Shown piece after piece: positions 1 to 8,468 of a stretch of 64,000 nucleotides of DNA. The first letter of the stretch is position 1. Each line of letters begins with the position of its first letter. Source of the DNA: Burkholderia gladioli (GTDB lineage Bacteria > Pseudomonadota > Gammaproteobacteria > Burkholderiales > Burkholderiaceae); assembly GCF_000959725.1 (NCBI RefSeq), contig NZ_CP009322.1:2976001-3040000 (forward strand), written 5' to 3'. Both the position numbers and the translations under genes were made by a program. The notes below the pieces were generated by a model. It was not told the origin of the DNA. It saw only the letters and a program-made list of their open reading frames with translations, and made no database searches.

Positions 1-533
1 GCGCCGGGATGGTTGTGCATGCCGAACACGGCGTCGCAGGGGAAGCGTTCGAACAGGCCGTCGGCGATCATGCGCTGGGCGCCGCTGTCCACGCCCTTTT
101 CCTCGGCCGGCTGGAAGTACAGGTGCACCGTGCCCGAGAAGTTGCGGGTGCGCGCCAGATGGCGGGCGGCGCCGAGCAGCATGGTGGTATGGCCGTCGTG
201 GCCGCAGGCGTGCATCTTGCCGTGCGTCTCGCTCGCGTAGGGCAGGCCGGTGGCTTCCAGGATCGGCAGCGCGTCCATGTCGGCGCGGATGCCGATCCGG
301 CGCCGGCCCTCGCCCACCGTCAGCGTGCCGACCACGCCCGTCTCGCCCACCCCGCGCGTGACCTGCCAGCCCCAGCTTTCGAGCTTGTCGGCGACCAGCG
401 CCGCCGTCGCCACCTCCTCGAAGGCCAGTTCGGGATGGCGGTGGATGTGGTGGCGGATGTCGAGCAGGTCGGGAACGTCGTCGGCGAGATCGGGGATTTC
501 GGTGTAGCGGGCGGCGGTGGCGGTGGCGGTCAT
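1..533 (-). CDS. M20 family amidohydrolase, N-terminal part (runs off the window start)
   Basis: Metal-dependent amidohydrolase of the M20 peptidase/hippurate hydrolase type, which removes acyl groups from N-acyl amino acids. Only the first 177 residues are inside the window. The frame opens with MTATATAARY and shows the family landmarks in order: RRDIHRHPEL-like segment at residues 27-35, RADMDALP at 83-90, the metal-binding MHACGHDGH at 108-115 and FQPAEEKG at 140-147, which carries the catalytic glutamate. The start ATG (531-533) lies just before the conserved N-terminal helix, so the start is well placed. Substrate cannot be decided from this half. The region upstream to the next gene (534-798) holds only its promoter region. 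Confidence 0.9.
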   Translation of the reverse strand, partial: MTATATAARYTEIPDLADDVPDLLDIRHHIHRHPELAFEEVATAALVADKLESWGWQVTRGVGETGVVGTLTVGEGRRRIGIRADMDALPILEATGLPYASETHGKMHACGHDGHTTMLLGAARHLARTRNFSGTVHLYFQPAEEKGVDSGAQRMIADGLFERFPCDAVFGMHNHPG

Positions 534-798
534 CAGGGGCTCCGGGGCGCGGTGCGCCGGGTGGGGGTCGATGGCGCGCACTATAGCCAGCCAAATCCCG
601 CTGTATAAGATGCGGGATTTTTCACCGTGATTAGTAAAAGTTATCGCTCCTTCCAGCGAATCACGATGGCCTTCATTCCTCCTTGACCTTCCCACCATGG
701 CAAGCTTGACGATATCCCCCGTGACGAGCCCCGCGGGCACACAACCTGCGCGCCGGCCTCGCACACTTCGCCATTCCCCAGTCAAAGTGAGAAGCCAG

Positions 799-1203
799 AT
801 GACATTCCGACATGCACTCCGCTCCATCCTGCCGCTCGCGGCAGCCGTCTCCCTGCTGGGCGCGCCGGCTTTCGCCAGCGCGCAACAAGGCGCCGCTCCC
901 GCCATGCAAGGCATGCAGGGCATGAAGATGTCCGCGCCGAACGACGGCGCGGCCGGCTCCACCGCCGCCTTCCAGGGCGCCGACCAGAAGATGATGCAGG
1001 GCATGAGCGCGCCGCCCTACACGGGCGACGCCGACAAGGATTTCGTCGCCCACATGATTCCGCATCACCAGGGCGCGATCGACATGGCCGAGGTGGAACT
1101 GCGCTACGGCAAGGATCCCGCGATGAAGAAGCTCGCGGCCGGGATCGTCGCCGCCCAGCGCACCGAGATCCGCACCATGAAGCAGTGGCAGCAGGCGCAT
1201 TGA
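799..1203 (+). CDS. DUF305 family secreted protein
   Basis: A 134-residue exported protein. Residues 1-28 form a signal peptide ending near FASAQQ, followed by a Met-rich stretch (MQGMQGMKM at about 36-44). The DUF305 core contains FVAHMIPHHQGAIDMAEV, with the paired histidines typical of this ferritin-like-fold family, and ends in TEIRTMKQW. DUF305 proteins often occur with copper handling genes, and the Met/His content would suit copper binding, but that role is inference. I chose the ATG at 799 because it starts directly at the signal peptide. An earlier in-frame ATG at 697 would prefix a non-signal tail. It stands alone and is followed within 10 bases by a strong terminator. Confidence 0.85.
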   Translation: MTFRHALRSILPLAAAVSLLGAPAFASAQQGAAPAMQGMQGMKMSAPNDGAAGSTAAFQGADQKMMQGMSAPPYTGDADKDFVAHMIPHHQGAIDMAEVELRYGKDPAMKKLAAGIVAAQRTEIRTMKQWQQAH

Positions 1204-1210
1204 GCACCCT

Positions 1211-1247
1211 CGCGCCATGCCACAAAGGCATGGCGCGAATCGTTTTT
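1211..1247 (+). terminator. Rho-independent terminator after the DUF305 gene
   Basis: Perfect 11-bp stem CGCGCCATGCC (1211-1221) pairing with GGCATGGCGCG (1227-1237), a 5-base loop, then a T run (1243-1247). It starts 7 bases after the DUF305 stop codon and isolates that gene from the malate dehydrogenase gene downstream. Confidence 0.9.
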
Positions 1248-1360
1248 CCGTATTGGCGCGCATGAGCCGCCTCTGGGATGCTTGAGCCATACGAAACGGC
1301 GCCCGCCAGCAGTGACACACGCGGCGGGCGCCGGCCCCAAGCCCACCCAAGGAGCGCACC

Positions 1361-2356
1361 ATGCCCAACCTCCCCGTCAAACGCGTCGCCGTGACCGGCG
1401 CGGCCGGCCAGATCGCTTATTCGCTGCTGTTTCGCATCGCCAACGGCGACCTGCTCGGCAAGCAGCAGCCCGTGATCCTCCAGTTGCTGGAACTGCCCCA
1501 GGCGATGGCCGCCCTGCGCGGCGTGGTGATGGAGCTGGAGGATTGCGCCTTCCCGCTGCTGGCCGGCATCGAGATCAGCGACGATCCGCGCCAGGCCTTC
1601 CGCGATGCCGACTACGCGCTGCTGGTCGGCTCGCGCCCGCGCGGCAAGGGCATGGAGCGGCGCGACCTGCTGGCCGCCAACGCCGCGATCTTCCGCACCC
1701 AGGGCGAGGCGCTCAACGAGGTCGCGCAGCGCTCGGTCAAGGCGCTGGTGGTGGGCAATCCCGCCAACACCAACGCCTGGGTCGCGCGCCGCTTCGCCCC
1801 GGACCTGCCGCCCGACGCCATCACCGCGATGATCCGGCTCGACCACAATCGCGCCGCCTCGCAGCTCGCGGCGCGCTGCGGCGTCGAGGTCGGCGCGATC
1901 ACGCAACTGGCCGTCTGGGGCAATCACTCGCCCACCATGTATGCCGATTACCGGCACGCGCTCGCCGACGGCCAGCCGCTGCCGGCCAGGATCGACGACG
2001 AAGCCTGGATCCGCGAGGTCTTCATCCCCGAGGTGGCGCGCCGCGGCACCGCCATCATCGAGGCGCGCGGCGCCTCGTCGGCCGCTTCGGCCGCGAACGC
2101 GGCGATCGACCAGATGCGCGACTGGGTGCTGGGCAGCGACGGCCGCTGGGTCTCGATGAGCATCGTCTCGAGCGGCGAATACGGCATCCCGGCCGGGCTC
2201 GTCTACGGCATGCCGGTGACCTGCGAGGCAGGCAGCTACCGCGTGGTGAACGGCATCGAGATCGACGCCTTCGCGCGCGAGCGCATCGACGCCTCGGCCC
2301 GCGAGCTGATGGACGAAATGACGGCCGTGCGCGAGATCCTCGGCCCCGGCGCCTGA
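1361..2356 (+). CDS. mdh: Malate dehydrogenase
   Basis: NAD-dependent malate dehydrogenase (331 residues, normal family length is about 327-330) interconverting malate and oxaloacetate in the cytoplasm. It shows the nucleotide-binding GAAGQIA at residues 13-19, the substrate-binding arginines in [10 protein letters not shown] at 91-100, the GNPANTNAW segment at 132-140, [11 protein letters not shown] at 160-170 and the catalytic histidine in WGNHS (His189). An AAGGAG ribosome site 7 bases before the ATG fixes the start. Several positions differ from the usual beta-proteobacterial TCA-cycle enzyme ([10 protein letters not shown] where IWGNHSSTQY is typical), and no sdh or gltA genes lie nearby. 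It is therefore probably a second paralog, although that needs genome context. Confidence 0.92.
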   Translation: MPNLPVKRVAVTGAAGQIAYSLLFRIANGDLLGKQQPVILQLLELPQAMAALRGVVMELEDCAFPLLAGIEISDDPRQAFRDADYALLVGSRPRGKGMERRDLLAANAAIFRTQGEALNEVAQRSVKALVVGNPANTNAWVARRFAPDLPPDAITAMIRLDHNRAASQLAARCGVEVGAITQLAVWGNHSPTMYADYRHALADGQPLPARIDDEAWIREVFIPEVARRGTAIIEARGASSAASAANAAIDQMRDWVLGSDGRWVSMSIVSSGEYGIPAGLVYGMPVTCEAGSYRVVNGIEIDAFARERIDASARELMDEMTAVREILGPGA

Positions 2357-2547
2357 TTCGGGCGGCCCGGCGGGAGCCTCGAGTCGGAAAGGATCGCCGC
2401 CGAGCAACGCATGCCGCAAGTCAGCCTAACGCGAGACGCGTTCGCGAGCTGCGTGCCGACCTGCTGTGAATTTCTAGGAAAGCTTGCGGGCGCAACGATC
2501 TCGGCCTCGCGCCGCGCATCGCCGCCGCCCCCGCTGCCCTCGTTGCA

Positions 2548-2829
2548 TCACGACGGCTCGCGCCGCGTCGCGCCGCCGCCCGCGCCCGGGCCCGGGCCGC
2601 CCGGCAAGGCGCCGAACATGTGCTGGTTGCACTTCGCCTCGCGCCACGCGGCCGACAGACGATGCCCCGCCAGGATCCGCCGCGCCACCGGCAGGATCTG
2701 CTCCCCCGCCAACATCCCCAGCAGCCCCAGCAGCGCGATCACGGGCGGCGCCGGCGAAGCCACGCCGATTGCGCCATACACCACGCCGGCCAGCAGGCCG
2801 GCAAGCAGGGACAACACATAAGCCTTCAT
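2548..2829 (-). CDS. XapX domain (DUF1427) small membrane protein, copy 1
   Basis: A 93-residue protein. Its first 50 residues are an XapX domain: two short hydrophobic helices (SLLAGLLAGVVYGAIGV, then VIALLGLLGMLAGEQILP) joined by the signature SPAPP. The C-terminal 40 residues are Gly/Pro/Arg-rich and unlike the domain. The ATG at 2827-2829 is preceded by AAGGAGCGG at proper distance; a GTG 18 bases further upstream would include that ribosome site and is rejected. XapX proteins have no established function. A second XapX gene lies at 4923-5090, so the pair flanks the isochorismatase-like and LysR genes. Nothing else is seen between the mdh stop and this gene. Confidence 0.85.
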   Translation of the reverse strand: MKAYVLSLLAGLLAGVVYGAIGVASPAPPVIALLGLLGMLAGEQILPVARRILAGHRLSAAWREAKCNQHMFGALPGGPGPGAGGGATRREPS

Positions 2830-3113
2830 CGGACCGCTCCTTTTCACGAGATGCCGGCGCTCGCCGTGGCACGGCCGGACGTCCGCAAGACTAGCCGGTT
2901 CGCATCAAGAAAAAAAGCGTGGAGCGGCACTTTCGAGGGGCGGTTTTTGGAATCGAAGCCATTCCGTTTTTTGGATTTCTTGGCGCCGCGATTGCGTGTC
3001 AAATGATTGCCGCCGGATCGTGCCCCGTTCCGGCGCCCTGCCACGTGCACGGTTTCTCCGGTCGCGCCATCCGGCTGCGCCGCTCTCCTCTCCCAATCGA
3101 AGGACGCCACGTC

Positions 3114-3800
3114 ATGAGCGATTCGAAGCTTGAAGTTCTCACGCCGCAAAACAGCCAACTGATCATCATCGACCAGCAGCCGCAAATGGCCTTCGGCGTC
3201 CAGTCGATCGACCGCCAGACGCTGAAGAACAACGTCGTCGCGCTGGCCAAGGCCGCCAAGGTCTTCAAGGTGCCCACCACCATCACCACCGTCGAGAGCG
3301 AAAGCTTCTCCGGCTACACCTATCCCGAGCTGCTCGACGTGTTCCCGGGCCAGCAAGTGCTCGAACGCACCTCGATGAACTCCTGGGACGACCAGAAGGT
3401 GCGCGACGCGCTGGCCGCGAACGGCCGCAAGAAGGTGGTCGTGTCGGGGCTGTGGACCGAGGTCTGCAACACCACCTTCGCGCTGTGCGCGATGCTCGAA
3501 GGCGGCTACGAGATCTACATGGTCGCGGACGCATCGGGCGGCACCTCGCAGGATGCGCACGACTACGCGATGCAGCGGATGATCCAGGCCGGCGTGATCC
3601 CCGTCACCTGGCAGCAGGTGATGCTCGAATGGCAACGCGACTGGGCGCGCCGCGACAGCTACGACGCCGTGATGGCGATCGCCAAGGAGCACTCGGGCGC
3701 CTACGGCCTCGGCGTCGACTACGCCTACACGATGGTGCACAAGGCCGCGCAGCGCACGGCCGGACAGCACGAGATCCTCGCGGCGGTGCCGGCGAAATAA
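3114..3800 (+). CDS. Isochorismatase-like cysteine hydrolase (YcaC type)
   Basis: Cytoplasmic cysteine hydrolase of the isochorismatase superfamily, 228 residues. The catalytic triad region is visible: the aspartate in LIIIDQQPQM near residue 18, and the nucleophile in SGLWTEVCNTTFA (cysteine near residue 120). The C-terminal half has the extended form seen in YcaC-like octameric hydrolases, with HDYAMQRMIQAGVIPVTW. Members cleave amide or vinyl-ether bonds of small acids, and this one's substrate is unknown. The ATG at 3114 was chosen because the core fold starts at once after it; the longer frame from 2919 adds an unrelated leader. It converges on the LysR gene at 3858. Confidence 0.88.
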   Translation: MSDSKLEVLTPQNSQLIIIDQQPQMAFGVQSIDRQTLKNNVVALAKAAKVFKVPTTITTVESESFSGYTYPELLDVFPGQQVLERTSMNSWDDQKVRDALAANGRKKVVVSGLWTEVCNTTFALCAMLEGGYEIYMVADASGGTSQDAHDYAMQRMIQAGVIPVTWQQVMLEWQRDWARRDSYDAVMAIAKEHSGAYGLGVDYAYTMVHKAAQRTAGQHEILAAVPAK

Positions 3801-3815
3801 GCCCGGGGCCGGTCG

Positions 3816-3848
3816 GGCAGGCCTCACGCGATTCGCACGCGGCCTGCC
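3816..3848. terminator. Possible bidirectional terminator hairpin
   Basis: GGCAGGCC (3816-3823) pairs with GGCCTGCC (3841-3848), and a weaker GCG/CGC pairing sits inside the 17-base loop. It lies between two convergent genes but has no T run, so intrinsic termination is uncertain. Confidence 0.4.
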
Positions 3849-3857
3849 GGCATCGGC

Positions 3858-4781
3858 TCATTGCTCGGACAGCGCCCACGGCGCATGCGCCAGGTGTTCG
3901 ACGAGGAAATCGAGCAGCACCGTGACGCGCGCGGCACGCAGCATGCCGGGCGGCGTCACCAGGTTGACGTTGATATCGGCGATGCGCCAGTCGCACATGA
4001 CGCGCTCCAGCGCGCCGCTCTTCAGCGCATCCCAGACCAGGAACTCCGGCTGCAGGGCGAGGCCCTGCCCGGCCAGCAGCGCGGGCAGGATCACGTCGGC
4101 GTTGTTGGTGCGCATGCGGCCGCGCACCGGCACGGCGAACTCCTGGTCGGAATCGACATGCCGGAAGCGCCAGTAATCGGGCGAGGGCAGGTTGGTGTAG
4201 ATCATGCTGACGTGCCGATCGAGATCGCGCGGATGCTCGGGGCGGCCATGCCGCTCCAGGTACTCGGGCGAGGCGACCAGCGGGCGATGCACCGCGCAGA
4301 GGCGTCGCGCGCGCAGCGAGGAATCGCTGAGATCGGCGATGCGGATCGCGACGTCGCAGCCGCTGGAAACGATGTCGATGATCTGGTCGGTCAGCACGAG
4401 GTCGACGTCGACGCCGGGATAGCGCTCGAGAAAGGCCGGCAGCAGCGGCGAGAGATGGCGCAGCCCGAACGACATCGGCGCGTTCAGGCGCACCGTGCCG
4501 TGAGGCTCCAGCGCCTGCGCCGAGGCTTCGTTCTCGATCATCTCGGCATCGGCGAGCAACTGGACCGCGCGATCGCGCAGCAGCTCGCCGGTAGGCGTGA
4601 GCGAGAGCTTGCGCGAGGTGCGGTACAGCAGCATGGTGCCGAGGCGCTGCTCGAGGCGCGCGATCGCCTTCGAGACGGTCGGTTGCGAGATGCCCAGCAG
4701 GTTGGCGGTCTTCGCGAACGAACCGGTCTCGACGACACGCGCGAAGATGGCCCAGGCTTCGAGATCAGGAAGAGCTTGCAT
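3858..4781 (-). CDS. LysR family transcriptional regulator
   Basis: Standard-length (307 residues) LysR regulator. Residues 1-60 form the winged helix-turn-helix ([20 protein letters not shown], then [19 protein letters not shown]) and the rest is the LysR substrate-binding domain. [29 protein letters not shown] is of the type seen in the CrgA/AaeR subgroup. It is divergent from the XapX copy 2 and amidohydrolase operon (start 4923) with 141 bp between, so regulation of that operon is the natural guess. An inverted CGATC-N4-GATCG sits in that spacer (about 4853-4866). The inducer is unknown. Confidence 0.9.
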   Translation of the reverse strand: MQALPDLEAWAIFARVVETGSFAKTANLLGISQPTVSKAIARLEQRLGTMLLYRTSRKLSLTPTGELLRDRAVQLLADAEMIENEASAQALEPHGTVRLNAPMSFGLRHLSPLLPAFLERYPGVDVDLVLTDQIIDIVSSGCDVAIRIADLSDSSLRARRLCAVHRPLVASPEYLERHGRPEHPRDLDRHVSMIYTNLPSPDYWRFRHVDSDQEFAVPVRGRMRTNNADVILPALLAGQGLALQPEFLVWDALKSGALERVMCDWRIADINVNLVTPPGMLRAARVTVLLDFLVEHLAHAPWALSEQ

Positions 4782-4922
4782 GTGCGGGTGGGGAGTGAAG
4801 GTCCCGCGCGCCTGGTTCGACGCTAAGGATAGTTAAACGATGTGTACCCGTCGATCGCGTGATCGGCGACGCGGATCCGGACACGACGCTCCGGATTCTA
4901 ATTCGATCGAGAGGCTGAGCGC

Positions 4923-5090
4923 ATGAAATCTTATTGGGTATCGCTCGCGGCGGGCGCATTGATCGGCGTGATCTACAGCGCGATCCGCGTGCGCTCGCCG
5001 GCGCCGCCGCTGATCGCCCTGGTCGGCCTGCTCGGCATGCTGATCGGCGCGCAGGCCGTGCCCTCGCTGCGGCTGTGGCTCGGCTTCTAG
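4923..5090 (+). CDS. XapX domain (DUF1427) small membrane protein, copy 2
   Basis: A 55-residue protein that is almost only an XapX domain. It begins MKSYWVSLAAGALIGVIYSA, continues with the SPAPP signature and the second helix LIALVGLLGMLIGAQAV, and ends LRLWLGF. It matches copy 1 (2548-2829) along the whole domain but lacks that copy's 40-residue tail. It starts 35 bases before the amidohydrolase gene on the same strand, so the two are probably cotranscribed and both are probably controlled by the divergent LysR gene. The family's function is unknown. The paired hydrophobic helices suggest an inner-membrane mini-protein. Confidence 0.85.
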   Translation: MKSYWVSLAAGALIGVIYSAIRVRSPAPPLIALVGLLGMLIGAQAVPSLRLWLGF

Positions 5091-5125
5091 CCCACCTTCC
5101 CACTCAAACCCGAAAGGAAACGCTC

Positions 5126-7015
5126 GTGAATGCAAGCGACAAGCAACCCGACCTGATCCTGCACAACGGCAAGATCACCACGCTCGATCGCGCCAGGCCC
5201 GTCGTCAGCGCGGTGGCGATCGCCGACGGCAGCTTCATCGCGGTCGGCGACGACGCCGAGGTCATGCCGCTGGCCGGCGACGCCACGCGCGTGATCGACC
5301 TGCAGGGCCGCCCGGTGCTGCCGGGCCTGATCGACAACCACCTGCACCTGATCCGCGGCGGCCTCAACTACAACATGGAGCTGCGCTGGGACGGCGTGCC
5401 TTCGCTGGCGCTCGCCATGGAGATGCTCAAGCAGCAGGTGGCGGTCACGCCCGCGCCGCAATGGGTGCGCGTGGTGGGCGGCTTCACCGAGCACCAGTTC
5501 GTCGAGAAGCGCCTGCCGACCATCGAGGAACTGAACGCGGCGGCGCCCGATACGCCGGTGTTCATCCTCCACCTCTACGATCGCGCGCTGCTGAACGCGG
5601 CCGCGCTGCGCGTGGTCGGCTATACCAGGGACACGCCCGAGCCGCCGGGCGGGACCATCCTGCGCGACGCGGCCGGCAATCCCACCGGCCTGCTGCTGGC
5701 CAACCCCAACGCGACCATCCTCTACGCGACGCTGGCCAAGGGCCCCAAGCTGCCCGAGGAATACCAGGCCAACTCGACGCGCCACTTCATGCGCGAGCTG
5801 AACCGCCTGGGCGTGACGGGCGCGATCGACGCCGGCGGCGGCTCGCAGAACTACCCCGACGACTACGAGGTGATCCGCAAGCTGCACGACGCCGGCCAGA
5901 TGACGGTGCGCATCGCCTACAACCTGTTCACGCAGAAGCCCAAGGCCGAGAAGGAGGACTTCGTGAACTGGACCCAGTCCGTCACCTATCACGACGGCAG
6001 CGACTACTTCCGCCACAACGGCGCGGGCGAGATGCTGGTGTTCTCGGCGGCCGACTTCGAGGACTTCCGCGTGGCGCGCCCCGAGCTGCCGCCCGAGATG
6101 GAGGGCGAACTGGAAGGCGTGGTGCGCGTGCTGGCGCAGAACCGCTGGCCGTGGCGTCTGCATGCCACCTACGACGAAACCATCAGCCGCGCGCTCGACG
6201 TGTTCGAGAAGGTCGACCGCGATATTCCGCTGGACGGCATCCACTGGTTCTTCGATCACGCCGAAACCATCTCGGAGCGCTCGATGGACCGCATCGCCGC
6301 GCTCGGCGGCGGGGTGGCCGTGCAGCACCGGATGGCCTACCAGGGCGAATACTTCGTCGAGCGCTACGGCGCCCAGGCCGCCGAGGCCACGCCGCCGGTG
6401 GCGAAGATGCTGGAGAAGGGCCTCAAGGTTTCGGCCGGCACCGATGCCACGCGCGTGGCCTCCTACAACCCGTGGATCTCGCTGGCCTGGCTGGTGACCG
6501 GCAAGACGGTGGGCGGCATGCGCCTCTACCCGCGGCACAGCCTGCTCGATCGCGAGACCGCGCTGCGCATGTGGTCCGAGTACGTGACCTGGTTCTCGAA
6601 CGAGGAAGGGCGCAAGGGGCGCATCGCGGTGGGCCAGCTCGCCGACCTGATGGTGCCCGACCGCGACTTCTTCGGCTGCGCCGAGGACGACATCGCCGGC
6701 ACCACCGCGTTGCTGACCGTGGTGGGCGGGCGCATCGTCTGGGGCGCCGGGCCGTTCTCGCAACACGACGCGCCGATCCCGCCCGCCATGCCCGACTGGT
6801 CGCCCGCCCGCAGCTACGGCGGCTACGGCGGCTGGGGCGCGACGCAACGCGAAGGCGCGCCGCTGCAACGCGCCGCGGCCGCCGCGCTGTGCGCCTGCGA
6901 CAGCGCCTGCACGCTGCACGGCCACGCGCATGCCAGCGCCTGGAACAAGTCGCTGCCGACCTCGGACGCCAAGGGCTTCTGGGGCGCCTTCGGCTGCTCC
7001 TGCTGGGCGATCTGA
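5126..7015 (+). CDS. YtcJ-like metal-dependent amidohydrolase
   Basis: Amidohydrolase family 3 enzyme (629 residues) hydrolysing an unknown amide, ester or lactam. Key features are LPGLIDNHLHLIRGG near residue 75 (the HxH metal site), the central YDETISRAL/HWFFDHAE histidines, the KVSAGTDATR aspartate region and the C-terminal beta-sandwich GQLADLMVPDRDF. The start is a GTG at 5126 preceded by AAAGGAAA; the frame is open upstream but that stretch is the XapX gene in another frame. The last 60 residues form an unusual Cys/His/Gly-rich tail with CACDSACTLHGHAHASAW and GCSCWAI at the very end, probably a family-specific metal or structural element. It follows XapX copy 2 and precedes a DoxX-like gene, probably as one operon. 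Confidence 0.9.
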   Translation: MNASDKQPDLILHNGKITTLDRARPVVSAVAIADGSFIAVGDDAEVMPLAGDATRVIDLQGRPVLPGLIDNHLHLIRGGLNYNMELRWDGVPSLALAMEMLKQQVAVTPAPQWVRVVGGFTEHQFVEKRLPTIEELNAAAPDTPVFILHLYDRALLNAAALRVVGYTRDTPEPPGGTILRDAAGNPTGLLLANPNATILYATLAKGPKLPEEYQANSTRHFMRELNRLGVTGAIDAGGGSQNYPDDYEVIRKLHDAGQMTVRIAYNLFTQKPKAEKEDFVNWTQSVTYHDGSDYFRHNGAGEMLVFSAADFEDFRVARPELPPEMEGELEGVVRVLAQNRWPWRLHATYDETISRALDVFEKVDRDIPLDGIHWFFDHAETISERSMDRIAALGGGVAVQHRMAYQGEYFVERYGAQAAEATPPVAKMLEKGLKVSAGTDATRVASYNPWISLAWLVTGKTVGGMRLYPRHSLLDRETALRMWSEYVTWFSNEEGRKGRIAVGQLADLMVPDRDFFGCAEDDIAGTTALLTVVGGRIVWGAGPFSQHDAPIPPAMPDWSPARSYGGYGGWGATQREGAPLQRAAAAALCACDSACTLHGHAHASAWNKSLPTSDAKGFWGAFGCSCWAI

Positions 7016-7016
7016 G

Positions 7017-7463
7017 ATGGCCGCCCCGCTGCTCGCCGGCAATCCGGCATGGGTGCGCGCCCTGCTCGCGCCGGCCTGGGTCGCGCCGCTGCTGCGGCTC
7101 GCGCTGGTCTCCGCCTACCTGGTCGGCGGCGTCGACAAGCTGCTGCACTTCGATGCCGCCATCGCCGAGCAGGCGCATTTCGGCCTGCATCCGCCCGCGC
7201 TGTGGGCCGCGCTCGCGATCGTGGTGGAGATCGGCGGCTCGCTGTGCGTGATCGCGCGGCGCCTGACCTGGCTCGGCGCCGGCGGCCTGGCGGCACTGAC
7301 CCTGGTCGCGATGCTGGTGGCCAACGATTTCTGGAACCTCGCCGGCGCCGCGCGCTTCATGGCGCTCAACAGCTTCTTCGAGCACCTGGGCCTGATCGCG
7401 GCACTGGCGCTCGCCACCCTGCTCAGCGATAGTCGCGATACGGCCGGCCACGGCCGAGCCTGA
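7017..7463 (+). CDS. DoxX-like inner-membrane protein
   Basis: 148-residue protein with four predicted transmembrane helices (about residues 22-42, 62-80, 86-106 and 125-143). It has the DoxX-type motif VGGVDKLLHFDAAIAE after the first helix. DoxX proteins are small quinone-related or redox-associated membrane subunits, and the role here is unknown. The ATG is one base after the amidohydrolase stop codon, so translation is probably coupled and the two genes share a transcript. Confidence 0.8.
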   Translation: MAAPLLAGNPAWVRALLAPAWVAPLLRLALVSAYLVGGVDKLLHFDAAIAEQAHFGLHPPALWAALAIVVEIGGSLCVIARRLTWLGAGGLAALTLVAMLVANDFWNLAGAARFMALNSFFEHLGLIAALALATLLSDSRDTAGHGRA

Positions 7464-7532
7464 TTCGCCGCCCACCATCCATCGATGTCCCGCGGCACTG
7501 CGAAATAAACCAAACGACAAGGAACACCGTTC

Positions 7533-8468
7533 ATGAACCCGATTCGCTCCACCCTGCTGGCCCTGATGATCGCGGCCGGCACCGCCGGCGCCTTCACCGC
7601 GCCGGCCGCCTTCGCCAAGGCCTCCTTCGCGAAGACGCCGGCCACGTCCGCCGCCCCGTCGCTCGCCGTCGGCCCGCAGTACGACACCACCCACGTCTAT
7701 GTCGCGCCCGAGGACTTCGACCGCTTCACCGACAGCTTCGTGGCCACCTTCGGCGGCAGCAAGTCCAAACAGGGCGTGTTCCAGGTCACGCCCACGCCGA
7801 GCCAGACCATGTCGCAACTGGTGTTCACGCCGGCCGGCACGATCTCGGTGTTCGGCTTCAAGACGCCGGTGCCCTGGCCGTTCGGTGCCGAGCGCACCGG
7901 CTACCTGGTGAGCGACATGGACGCGGCCGTGAAGTCGGCGCGCGCGCACGGCGCCGACGTGATCGTCGACACCTTCCCCGATCCGATCGGCCGCGATGCG
8001 GTGGTGACCTGGCCCGGCGGCGTCAACATGCAGCTCTACTGGCACAACCAGGCGCCCAGCTACGAGGCGCTGCAGACGGTGCCCGAGAACCGCGTCTACG
8101 TCTCGGCCCAGAGCGCCGGCAAGCTGATCCGCGACTTCCTGGCCTTCTCGCACGGCAAGCTGGTATCCGACGTGCGCAAGGCCCCCGGCGTGGAAATCGG
8201 CCGACCCGGCGACACCTACCGCCGCGTGCGCCTCGAATCGGGATTCGGCAAGATGACCGTGCTGGTCACCGATGGCCACCTGCCCTACCCGTTCGGGCAC
8301 GAGATGACCGGCTACGAAGTGTCCGACCTGGCCGCGACGCTGAAGAAGGCCGAGGCGGCCGGCGTCAAGACGCTGGTCGCGCCGTTCAGCTCGGACGGCC
8401 GTGAAGCCGCGATCGTGCAGTTCCCGGGCGGCTACGTCGCCGAGATCCACGCCAGCGCCGCGCAATGA
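7533..8468 (+). CDS. Exported VOC (glyoxalase/bleomycin-resistance fold) protein
   Basis: A 311-residue protein with an N-terminal signal peptide (residues 1-28, cleavage near AAFAKA) and two tandem VOC half-domains. The first is about residues 50-170 (YDTTHVYVAPEDFDRFTDSF to WPGGVNMQLYWHN); the second is about 180-308 (NRVYVSAQSAGKLIRDF to FPGGYVAEIHA). VOC enzymes bind a divalent metal between the halves and act in glyoxalase, dioxygenase or binding roles; this one is predicted to be periplasmic. The start follows CAAGGAACACC. It overlaps the next gene by 4 bases (ATGA), so the two are cotranscribed. Confidence 0.82.
   Translation: MNPIRSTLLALMIAAGTAGAFTAPAAFAKASFAKTPATSAAPSLAVGPQYDTTHVYVAPEDFDRFTDSFVATFGGSKSKQGVFQVTPTPSQTMSQLVFTPAGTISVFGFKTPVPWPFGAERTGYLVSDMDAAVKSARAHGADVIVDTFPDPIGRDAVVTWPGGVNMQLYWHNQAPSYEALQTVPENRVYVSAQSAGKLIRDFLAFSHGKLVSDVRKAPGVEIGRPGDTYRRVRLESGFGKMTVLVTDGHLPYPFGHEMTGYEVSDLAATLKKAEAAGVKTLVAPFSSDGREAAIVQFPGGYVAEIHASAAQ

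Noticed and set aside
5087..7042. 651-codon minus-strand frame opposite the amidohydrolase
   Set aside because: Complement frame without domains; the plus-strand gene has full family motifs and a ribosome site.
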